Source of the DNA: a virus | Reading direction: 5' to 3' (one strand) | IMG/VR virus record: IMGVR_UViG_3300032087_000478 | Span: 1-24,251 of that record | DNA length: 24,251 nucleotides | In this document: positions 11,863 through 18,372 of the stretch, in pieces | Layout: every line of letters starts with the position of its first letter | How positions within the stretch are numbered: the first letter of the stretch is position 1 | Position numbers and translations under genes: made by a program | Notes under the pieces: model-generated | Seen by the model: only the letters and a program-made list of their open reading frames with translations | Told to the model about the DNA's origin: nothing | Database searches by the model: none

Positions 11863-13859
11863 TAGTAACCTCTTGTTCTATCTCTATTCTTTCTAGCTCT
11901 ATCTGTGCTTATTAATATATCTGAGCCACTTATTCGACCAAAGACCTCAACACTTCCTTGACCTTGACCAATCATTGATTTTAGCTTGTCAAGTGGTGCT
12001 ATAACTTCTGGATTAGACATTGATGTTCCTGGTCCTTCTCCAACTAGACCTAATGTTGCTCCAGTAACTAATCCACCATCTGCAAAGGCTGGTATTTGTG
12101 TTGAAGCAATTGTTGCTATTTGAGCAGCTCCTATTACACCAGCAGCGATTGACAATGGTATATTAGGCAATGCTTTTACAACAGCAGCAGCAGTTGCTAC
12201 GGTTGCCTCAAGTATGGCCATAGCTTTAGCTCTTTTTGCTTGTTTTTTATCTGCATCAGCTTTTTTCCTAGCAAATTTTTCATTGATGTTATTTATTGCT
12301 TTTTCTTTAGCTTCTTCACTCATTAAAGAATTGTTAATGTTTTCAATCTCTTTAGCTTTTTCATTATCTAACTCAGTTATTCTTTTATTATGTAATTGAC
12401 TGAATAAATTAGAAACGCCTCCCATTAAATTTGATATTTCTGAAAATGTGTTTAGTAGTGTTGCTTTAAATTCTTCAGAAAAATCAAAAAAAGCCTCACT
12501 AAAACTTTCTAATCCCTCTGGTTTAATATCTTCAACACCCTCTAACTCTGTTGGTATTGACAAGTTAGTAGGGACAAGACCAGTCTTTTTAGGCTCTATT
12601 CTTCCTGGTGCTGCTTTCCTTTCTATTGTTATAGGAGTTTTCTTTGGTATTGCTTTTATTGATTTTGTAAGATTATCAACATCGGTTGTCGTATCTTTTA
12701 CCTCTTTGTCAAATTCCTCGAGTTCTAAAGTATCTATTAACTTAATTTCTAAACCAGGTATTTCATTAATTGATTCTATCATTTTATTGATAGCTTCAAT
12801 GACTCCGTTAGCAATCTTTCTAAAGAAGTTTCTAATCTTGACAGCAGTTTCGCTTGACGATGTTGCTAAATAAATTATACCAGAAACAACAGCAGCTATT
12901 GCAGTAGCTATTGCACCAATAGGATTGGTAGCCATAGCAAGAGTTAAAGCTCTTATAATCGTTACTAAACCACCAAGAGCTGTAACAATTTTACCAACAA
13001 AAAAAATAGCTGGGCCTAATGCAGCAGCAAAACCTGCAACTTTCACTATTGTTTCTTTTTGTTCTTCTGTGAGATTACTAAAAGCAGTTGCAAACTTTTG
13101 TATCTTAACAACCATTTTAGTTGCTATTGGCAATAATATCTTACCAAATTGCTCTCCTAGCTGCTTTATAGATTCTTGCAATACTCTAAATTGATTTGCA
13201 AAACCATCACTTGTTCTTGCAAAATCTCCTTGAGCGTTAGCAGTATTTTCCATAATAAAAGCATATCTCAAAGCTACTTTTTGAGCTTGAGTCATACTCT
13301 TTACATTTGAATCCATTCCTCTACTTAAGGCAAACGACTCTAAGTTTGCTTGAGTCATCACAATACCAAGTTTTTTAAGGCTTTCAGTTTCTCCAGTAAA
13401 TACACCAGCTAAAGCAGTTTGCGCTTGTTCAATTCCAATATTCTTGAACGATGCTAAATCTCCAGCTAGACCAACTAAAGATGTAGACATATTAGCAGCC
13501 TCATCTTGTGATAGACCCATAGACGTAGCCATATCGCCAAATAAAGATGCCATCTCTAAAGCACTACCCTCAGCAATACCGAAAGACTGTAAAGTCGTTT
13601 TTGCAAATTTTTGAACTTCTTGTGAAGATTCTCCAAAAGCTACATTTACTTTGTTTAATGATTCATCAAAATCTGAAGCTAACTTGACTGCTGCTGCTCC
13701 TAAACCTAAAATAGGTAAAGTTACGTTTTTTGTTAAATTTTGTCCAGTTTTTTTAAGATTACCACCAAACTTCTTCATTGAGGAGGATGCTTTCCTCAAT
13801 CCAGTCATAAATTGCTTATCGTTTAACGATAACTTAATACTTAATGTTTTCTGACTCAT
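11862..13859 (-). CDS. Tail tape measure protein
   Basis: A 665-aa protein with the TP901-type tape-measure core at residues about 30-260: FDESLNKVNVAFGESS, then AEGSALEMASLFGDMATSMG and the FKNIGIEQAQTALAGVFTGETE stretch. Residues about 265-345 contain three hydrophobic, Ala/Gly-rich helices that may enter the host membrane during DNA ejection. A Lys/Glu-rich coiled coil lies at about 500-560, and the C-terminus contains FADGGLVTGATLGLVGEGPG, a typical tape-measure end. At the usual 0.15 nm per residue it predicts a tail of roughly 100 nm. It starts within the end of the frameshifted chaperone gene (26-base overlap) and ends one base into the hub gene. Confidence 0.9.
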   Translation of the reverse strand: MSQKTLSIKLSLNDKQFMTGLRKASSSMKKFGGNLKKTGQNLTKNVTLPILGLGAAAVKLASDFDESLNKVNVAFGESSQEVQKFAKTTLQSFGIAEGSALEMASLFGDMATSMGLSQDEAANMSTSLVGLAGDLASFKNIGIEQAQTALAGVFTGETESLKKLGIVMTQANLESFALSRGMDSNVKSMTQAQKVALRYAFIMENTANAQGDFARTSDGFANQFRVLQESIKQLGEQFGKILLPIATKMVVKIQKFATAFSNLTEEQKETIVKVAGFAAALGPAIFFVGKIVTALGGLVTIIRALTLAMATNPIGAIATAIAAVVSGIIYLATSSSETAVKIRNFFRKIANGVIEAINKMIESINEIPGLEIKLIDTLELEEFDKEVKDTTTDVDNLTKSIKAIPKKTPITIERKAAPGRIEPKKTGLVPTNLSIPTELEGVEDIKPEGLESFSEAFFDFSEEFKATLLNTFSEISNLMGGVSNLFSQLHNKRITELDNEKAKEIENINNSLMSEEAKEKAINNINEKFARKKADADKKQAKRAKAMAILEATVATAAAVVKALPNIPLSIAAGVIGAAQIATIASTQIPAFADGGLVTGATLGLVGEGPGTSMSNPEVIAPLDKLKSMIGQGQGSVEVFGRISGSDILISTDRARKNRDRTRGY

Positions 13860-14528
13860 TATCTTTATTTAGCAATTCATATTTCTTTTTAACATATTCT
13901 GCCCTCTTTCTTTGTTTTTTGATGTCGGTCTTAACTTTCTTTTTCTCCCATTCAAACTTAACAAGTTTTTGAGGAGTTAGATTTTGTCCTTTCTTAGTAT
14001 GTGGCTGTAAATTAACACAAGCCAACCATCTAACTCGTTCCCACTCTTGACGTTGTTCTAATTCAAATCGGTCATTGATACCTTTTTGAGTACATAGAAA
14101 CTCGTGAAAAGTTAGATTCCAAAAGTCTTTAGGTAATAAACCTAGACCATAAGCAACAGCCTCTAACTCATCCCAAGTTACTTCTTTTTTTTCGCCACTT
14201 TCTTCGTGGCTTTGTCGTTTCCCTCCGTTTCAAATTTAGCATTAAATTGCTCTGAGAATACCTCTAAAACTTTATTTAAAGCCTCAAAATCTTCGTCTAG
14301 CAAGTCAGCGACATCATCAACACTTAAAGAACATTCTTGACCACTCACTCGTGAGCCGTCTTTTATTCCGTTTAGGATTAGATAACAAGCATCATCTAAG
14401 CTCATACCCTCTCCTAGCTTATCTAAGTCAGCTAAACTTCTTCCAGTATCTTTACAGAATAACCTCAACGAGTTCATTCCAAATCTTACTGGGTAATCTT
14501 TTCCGTTTATTATAACTACTTCGTACAT
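13834..14528 (-). CDS. Tail assembly chaperone, -1 frameshift product (GT type), 231 aa
   Basis: Ribosomes that slip back one base at 14184-14190 leave the 116-codon frame at codon 115 and continue for 116 residues to the TAA at 13834, giving a 231-aa fusion. The extra part begins EVTWDELEAVAYGLGLLPKDFWNLTFHEF, which has the Trp-x-Leu-Thr pattern of the T domain of siphovirus tail chaperones, and ends in a Lys-rich coiled coil. In lambda the short G and long GT products together load the tape measure and recruit tail tube protein. The location between the tube gene and the tape measure gene, and the direction of the shift, fit that model fully. The downstream frame has no ATG of its own. Confidence 0.86.
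14178..14528 (-). CDS. Tail assembly chaperone, unshifted product (G type), 116 aa
   Basis: The zero-frame product. MYEVVIINGKDYPVRFGMNSLRLF is the usual opening of the G-like tail chaperone in HK97-type phages, followed by an acidic helical domain (residues about 30-95) and a Lys-rich end, TKKVAKKKK, encoded over the slippery A-run. It would be made in large excess over the fused form and bind the tape measure protein. The ATG follows AACAAAGAT, similar to other starts in this genome. The 72 bases between the tube gene and this gene hold a hairpin. Confidence 0.85.
   Translation of the reverse strand: MYEVVIINGKDYPVRFGMNSLRLFCKDTGRSLADLDKLGEGMSLDDACYLILNGIKDGSRVSGQECSLSVDDVADLLDEDFEALNKVLEVFSEQFNAKFETEGNDKATKKVAKKKK
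14184..14190 (-). promoter_or_regulatory. -1 ribosomal frameshift site A AAA AAG
   Basis: On the minus strand the heptamer A AAA AAG lies in the correct phase (gcg aaA AAA AAG aag taa), with a zero-frame stop one codon later. It is the same heptamer used by E. coli dnaX. The minus-one frame is open before and after and encodes a chaperone-like domain. A weak hairpin (TAGGT/ACCTA) lies about 40 bases downstream; I do not count it as a clear stimulator. Confidence 0.85.
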
Positions 14529-14554
14529 ATCTTTGTTAGTTTAAATTATTGCTA

Positions 14555-14585
14555 GTTGGAGCAGAGCCTAAGCTCATACCCCAAC
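14555..14585 (-). other. Hairpin between tail tube and chaperone genes
   Basis: Arms GTTGG/CCAAC (14555-14559, 14581-14585) and GAGC/GCTC (14564-14567, 14572-14575) can form a two-part stem with a tetraloop. No T-run follows on either strand, so it is not a normal terminator. It could slow decay of the tube-protein message or tune expression of the chaperone. Confidence 0.4.
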
Positions 14586-14600
14586 CAACAAAGAAATCAA

Positions 14601-15026
14601 TTATACAGCCGTTTTAGTTAATGCACCAGTACCCTCGATTGAACAAGAATAAGTTGGAGCATCTTCTGTCCCTCCAGAAATCTCTAGAGAAGTAATAAAA
14701 CCACTACCAGTTATAGTATAACCAGCTGGAGTTGCTAGAGCAAACGTAAAAGTTACAGCAGTTCTGCCGTACATTTGTTCAAACAACTCATCTACTTCTG
14801 TATCTCCAGCCACACCAGCAAAGTCCATAAGACCATCAGCCGAAAGACTAAAAGACTTTTGACCACCTAGCAAATCTCTAAAACCACTAGAGTCTTTAGT
14901 TGAGATGTCTATTGTATCTACATTCATTGAAAGTGAAACATTCTGAGAATGCATCAATTTCGCTTCCGTTCCTCCACTACTAGGAGAAACTTTTAGGATT
15001 AAATCCGTTCCGTTAAAAATTGCCAT
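14601..15026 (-). CDS. Major tail tube protein
   Basis: A 141-aa protein of the TP901-1-like tail tube family. MAIFNGTDLILKVS, then SLSMNVDTIDISTKDSSGFRDLLGG and, near the end, GFITSLEISGGTEDAPTYSCS with IEGTGAL follow the family pattern of strands: insertion of a beta hairpin and the conserved Ser-x-Glu-Gly-Thr-Gly end. Hexameric rings of this protein stack into the tail tube, with length set by the tape measure. It lies directly upstream of the chaperone pair, as expected. A 24-base AT-rich leader precedes it and nothing else of note is seen there. Confidence 0.9.
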   Translation of the reverse strand: MAIFNGTDLILKVSPSSGGTEAKLMHSQNVSLSMNVDTIDISTKDSSGFRDLLGGQKSFSLSADGLMDFAGVAGDTEVDELFEQMYGRTAVTFTFALATPAGYTITGSGFITSLEISGGTEDAPTYSCSIEGTGALTKTAV

Positions 15027-15050
15027 TTTCTTTTAATTTAAAATTTATAA

Positions 15051-15227
15051 TTAGCTAATATCTAAATCCTCAGAAGTTTCCTTCTTCTTAGACTTTTTCT
15101 TTGTTGTATCTATTGCATCATTGAACTTTAAAAAGTTTCTTACAACACGACCAACCTCATAAGATTGGCCTTCTTTGTATTCTACTCCTCTGCATTCAAT
15201 GTCTTTTTTTATCTTTACTTTATACAT
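15051..15227 (-). CDS. Small lysine-rich protein of the connector block, 58 aa
   Basis: A short gene from ATG 15227 to TAA 15051, lying two bases after the tail-terminator gene and 24 before the tube gene. MYKVKIKKDIECRGVEYKEG suggests a small beta-barrel or SH3-like N-terminal part, followed by a helix and a Lys/Ser-rich tail ending EDLDIS. Many HK97-type phages carry a small protein here, but I recognise no family. A role in head-tail joining or as a minor tail accessory is inferred from context only. Confidence 0.62.
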   Translation of the reverse strand: MYKVKIKKDIECRGVEYKEGQSYEVGRVVRNFLKFNDAIDTTKKKSKKKETSEDLDIS

Positions 15228-15229
15228 AT

Positions 15230-15649
15230 CTATCTATTTATGTTAAATCTGTAATCTTGTGCTATGCCATAAAACCCTTGCTCTCCAGCAGAATCGTCAA
15301 ATAATTCATTCTGATTTTGAAAAAATATCTTATCTACTACAACCCCTCTAAAATTTCCACTTGTATAATCTAAAGCTGTTCTCACTTTACCAGCTAAATC
15401 CACTAAACTGCTATATCTTATATCATATATACTTATTTGAATTGTAACATAGTCGTACTGACTTACACCGTTCTTAGTGTTATTAGGCTCGTCTGATACT
15501 ACTTGATAAGTAATATAAGGCAATAAAACATTACTAGGAAATTTGTAACGACTTGGAAAGATTCTAGGATTAGAGCCACTCTCAGATATTAAAGGCTGTA
15601 CATCTGAATCAAGAAATAATATTTCAAAAACTGCTTTACCTACTTCCAT
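15230..15649 (-). CDS. Tail terminator/completion protein, DUF3168 family
   Basis: A 139-aa protein with the DUF3168 layout: an N-terminal helix (VGKAVFEILFLDSDVQPL), then RIFPSRYKFPSN with the family's Pro-rich strand leading to LPYITYQVVSD, a strand YDYVTIQISIYD and a helix with LAGKVRTALD. Members such as HK97 gp11 cap the tail tube and make contact with the head connector. Its ATG shares a base with the stop of the gp10-like gene (TAATG). Good family match, and the order of genes agrees. Confidence 0.86.
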   Translation of the reverse strand: MEVGKAVFEILFLDSDVQPLISESGSNPRIFPSRYKFPSNVLLPYITYQVVSDEPNNTKNGVSQYDYVTIQISIYDIRYSSLVDLAGKVRTALDYTSGNFRGVVVDKIFFQNQNELFDDSAGEQGFYGIAQDYRFNINR

Positions 15650-16128
15650 TATTTCATTGTTTTAGCAAATCGTTTTTCTATAATAGTTTTAAGTTTAGTG
15701 ATAACACTATCCATCACTTGCTGACCTTTTGCTCTTGCAGTCTTATCAAGCATTCTCAAAGCTGGAGCATTATAATATCCATACTCGTGAAAGAAAAAAT
15801 AAAATCCAGTCTTATTAGCAGCCGAAAAACTACCTTTTACTCTTGGACCTACATAAACACTAGGCTTTCTTCCTCCTTTAGTTTTGCCATTTATTATACC
15901 TATTGACTTAACTAGCTGACCAGTTTTATCAGACTTAGCTCCTGGTCTAGTAGGTTTTATATCGCTCTTTATATTCGTTCTAAGCTCACTCCTCAAAGGA
16001 GTAGCAGACTTTCTTAAAGCACTTCTGAGAGTAGTTCTTAGCTTAGTATCTGAGCTAGGAAATAACCTATCCAAATCTTTTATGATTTGTTTTAGTTCTT
16101 TTTCGTCTATTTGAGCTGTTACTATCAT
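15649..16128 (-). CDS. HK97 gp10-like tail completion protein
   Basis: A 159-aa basic protein. Residues 1-40 form the N-terminal helix found in this family (DEKELKQIIKDLDRLF), followed by a Lys/Arg-rich stretch with RSALRKSATPLRSELRTNIK and the motif YVGPRVKGSF, then YFFFHEYG, and a C-terminal helix with MLDKTARAKGQQVMDSVITKL. The His-Glu-Tyr-Gly element is typical of HK97 gp10-like proteins, which help join head and tail. It overlaps its neighbours by one base on each side. Confidence 0.87.
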   Translation of the reverse strand: MIVTAQIDEKELKQIIKDLDRLFPSSDTKLRTTLRSALRKSATPLRSELRTNIKSDIKPTRPGAKSDKTGQLVKSIGIINGKTKGGRKPSVYVGPRVKGSFSAANKTGFYFFFHEYGYYNAPALRMLDKTARAKGQQVMDSVITKLKTIIEKRFAKTMK

Positions 16129-16466
16129 TATACCGTTAAATCTTGTGCATCGGTTTCCACCAATGTAAGTATTAATTTATCTTTTCTTCCAACCTCTTTA
16201 ATGCTTTTGATTGAATAAACCGTAGAGCCAAATTTTAAAGCATATTGTGGACTAACTCCTATATCTGTTCTGTATCTTACTAAACATTCTATCGTTTCCT
16301 TATTGATTAATGCGTCAGCATCATAAGTAGTATTGCCACTTTTAAAATCAAAGCTACCATAGATAGTAACAAAAGTTTGAACATTTACACCTCTTTCGCC
16401 ATATAGGTCATTGGTAAAAGTTCTTTTGTATAGTTTTAACTTTCTATCTAGTTTGCCTATTATCAT
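16128..16466 (-). CDS. Head closure/head-tail adaptor protein (SPP1 gp16-like)
   Basis: A 112-aa beta-rich protein matching the phage head-tail adaptor family: IGKLDRKLKLYKR at the start, then an extended loop with YGERGVNVQTFVTIYGSFDF, a strand with IECLVRYRTDI and a final strand with RKDKLILTLVETD. SPP1 gp16 and its relatives seal the portal after packaging and form the tail-docking surface. The ATG overlaps the end of the connector gene by four bases (ATGA). Confidence 0.87.
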   Translation of the reverse strand: MIIGKLDRKLKLYKRTFTNDLYGERGVNVQTFVTIYGSFDFKSGNTTYDADALINKETIECLVRYRTDIGVSPQYALKFGSTVYSIKSIKEVGRKDKLILTLVETDAQDLTV

Positions 16467-17092
16467 AGTTCTAGCAATCTATAAGGAGTTAGTAAGTGTT
16501 CTACCATCAATGGAAGTTCATTTACTTGAGTTCCCATAACAACGTCTTGACGATTCTCATAGTAACGACCAACAATAATATAAATAGCTTGTACTATTGG
16601 AGCTGGTACATCACTAGCTGTGCCACCTACTATAAACTCAACTTCTACTGCGTTTGGTCTTTCGTAAGTGTTTGGAAAATCTCCAGTTTCTGATTGGTAT
16701 ATCCTTCCTGGTCTTATCTTAGTATCAACATCGTATTCAGATGAAGCTAAAGTTTGTAAAGAGTTATTCTCATCATAATACTTAATATGAGTAACACTAG
16801 CAACCTCGCCAATTTGTAAGTCAATGTAAGGAGGAAACTCATCATAAAAAATATTGTAAGTCTGTGTAATTAATCTACGTCTAGTAAATTCCTCAACTAC
16901 ACCAGTAGCAACATTAATTAAAGACGTAATATAGTTATCGTCATCGTCATAGTCTGAGTCTATTCTTAAAAATGCTTTAGCCTCTGCTAGTGATATAACA
17001 GTTGAAGCTGGAGCAGTTTTGAGAACTAACTTTCCATAAGGTACATAGTCAGTACCTCTTAATGCGTTAAAGTTGTAGTTATAGTATTCCAT
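16463..17092 (-). CDS. Head-tail connector protein (HK97 gp6-like)
   Basis: A 209-aa protein of the phage connector family. Residues about 30-65 carry VISLAEAKAFLRIDSDYDDD and YITSLINVATGVVEEFTRR, the helical core of gp6-like connectors, and later parts form a beta region (YDEFPPYIDLQIGEVASV) and a helix PAPIVQAIYIIVGRYYENR. It would form a ring under the portal. It begins just after the terminator that follows the capsid gene, so its expression may depend on read-through. Confidence 0.88.
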   Translation of the reverse strand: MEYYNYNFNALRGTDYVPYGKLVLKTAPASTVISLAEAKAFLRIDSDYDDDDNYITSLINVATGVVEEFTRRRLITQTYNIFYDEFPPYIDLQIGEVASVTHIKYYDENNSLQTLASSEYDVDTKIRPGRIYQSETGDFPNTYERPNAVEVEFIVGGTASDVPAPIVQAIYIIVGRYYENRQDVVMGTQVNELPLMVEHLLTPYRLLEL

Positions 17093-17094
17093 TT

Positions 17095-17132
17095 AAAAAA
17101 AAATTAATGGAGAGAGTGTTTCCACTCCCTCC
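17095..17132 (-). terminator. Terminator/attenuator after the major capsid gene
   Basis: On the minus strand GGAGGGAGTG (17132-17123), a GAAA loop and CACTCTCTCC (17118-17109) form a ten-pair stem with one G-T pair, followed by ATTAA and T9 (17103-17095). It is the strongest hairpin in the head region and lies between the capsid stop and the connector ATG. It should end many transcripts after the capsid gene, keeping capsid protein high and downstream products lower. Confidence 0.82.
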
Positions 17133-17147
17133 GTTAAAATAAACAAA

Positions 17148-18356
17148 TTATGCTTCAATTAAGTTAGCAAAAGCAGTTCCATTCTGAACAGCATCTCCAT
17201 CAACTAAAGAAGTCAATATGTATCTTGGCTCTCCAGTTCCAGCGTTAGTATAGATGTCATATATAACGTCTAAGCCACCGAACTGAGCAATGTGTACTTT
17301 AGAGAAATCTCCGAATAAAGCGTGGTCTTTAGTAGCGCCACCACCGTTACCAACATTACTAGAAACGAATGAGAAATATCCGTTGATAGTTTTGTCAGAG
17401 TTATCATATAATGGAGAAACACTAGCAACTTGAGCAGCAGACTTAGCAGCAGTGTAAGCATTAGTATCTACTAAATAAGCCATTCTAGCACCCTCTAATT
17501 GAACACCAGCATCTAAGATAGCAGACTCAAGTGCGATAGCAGTAGCAGCTGAAAATGCAGCAGTTGAACCAGCAGCAGCATCAGCAAATATAGAAGTAGG
17601 AGCGTTAGATACATCACTTGTACCTAATAAAGCTTGTTCTAAAGTAGCAGCAACAGATTGAGCCATATTTCTTCTCAATGCAGCCTCGATAGAAGCGTTT
17701 TGAGCGATAGCCTCAGCAGAAACATTAACAATAGAGATAAGTTTCTTTGGAGATAATGTTACGCTAGAAGCAGTACCATTAGCAGCAGGAGCAGAACCAC
17801 CAGTCTCAGCAACGAAGCCAGAGTTGATAGCACTAAATACTGGAAACTTCATATTGTCTACTCCAGCATAGAAATTAGCACCAGCAGAAGCTAAAACTAA
17901 GTTTGCTTCTAATTGGTCAGTCCAAGCCATAACTTCAGTAGCGTTACCAGCAGCAGTAGCAACAGCAGCACGAGTTAGGATTGAAGATGGTATAGCAATA
18001 CCTTTGAATGATTGACCAGTATAACGAGCCTCGTTTCTTGCCTCTTGGTCCATCTCTTTTACAAGACCTTCTAAACGACCAGTAGCAGCTTGATTCATAG
18101 CATCTTGGAAAGAATAATCTCTCACTTCGCTAGGAGTGTTTTCTGTTACTTCTTTAACAGCTTTAGTAGCTTGAAGTTTCTCAAAAGATTCAGCTCTTAA
18201 AGCCATCTTGTTCAACTCCTCTACTTTTTCATTTAAAGAATCAAAGTTGCTTTGCTCATCAGAAGTTAAGTCACGACCCTCAGCAGATGCTACAAGTCCT
18301 TCCATTTTCTCGATAACCTCAGCTCTTTCTTCTTTATAAAGTTTTGATGTTTTCAT
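17148..18356 (-). CDS. Major capsid protein, HK97 fold
   Basis: A 402-aa protein. Residues about 1-105 form the helical, Glu/Lys-rich scaffold-like delta domain (SKLYKEERAEVIEKMEGLV and more), which the prohead protease probably removes; the mature shell begins somewhere after about residue 105. The Ala-rich rest follows HK97-family capsids: WTDQLEANLVLASAGANFY, LSPKKLISIVNVSAEAIAQ, then the region MAQSVAATLEQALLGTSDVS and a final part with GLDVIYDIYTNAG. A 16-base AT-rich gap separates it from the protease gene. The next feature downstream is a strong hairpin terminator. Confidence 0.92.
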   Translation of the reverse strand: MKTSKLYKEERAEVIEKMEGLVASAEGRDLTSDEQSNFDSLNEKVEELNKMALRAESFEKLQATKAVKEVTENTPSEVRDYSFQDAMNQAATGRLEGLVKEMDQEARNEARYTGQSFKGIAIPSSILTRAAVATAAGNATEVMAWTDQLEANLVLASAGANFYAGVDNMKFPVFSAINSGFVAETGGSAPAANGTASSVTLSPKKLISIVNVSAEAIAQNASIEAALRRNMAQSVAATLEQALLGTSDVSNAPTSIFADAAAGSTAAFSAATAIALESAILDAGVQLEGARMAYLVDTNAYTAAKSAAQVASVSPLYDNSDKTINGYFSFVSSNVGNGGGATKDHALFGDFSKVHIAQFGGLDVIYDIYTNAGTGEPRYILTSLVDGDAVQNGTAFANLIEA

Positions 18357-18372
18357 TTTTAGAAAATTAATA

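Noticed and set aside
12214-13194. Several plus-strand open frames opposite the tape measure gene
   Set aside because: They mirror the Ala/Ser-rich codons of the tape measure protein on the other strand and have no family features. The same holds for other plus-strand frames in the window.
13834-14025. A separate 63-aa gene starting at TTG
   Set aside because: The frame is open far upstream and continues the chaperone after the -1 slip; the TTG is an ordinary Leu codon (RWLACVNL) inside that product.
14536-14577. 13-codon frame MSLGSAPTSNNLN before the chaperone gene
   Set aside because: Too short, no leader, and it lies inside the hairpin; no support beyond an ATG.
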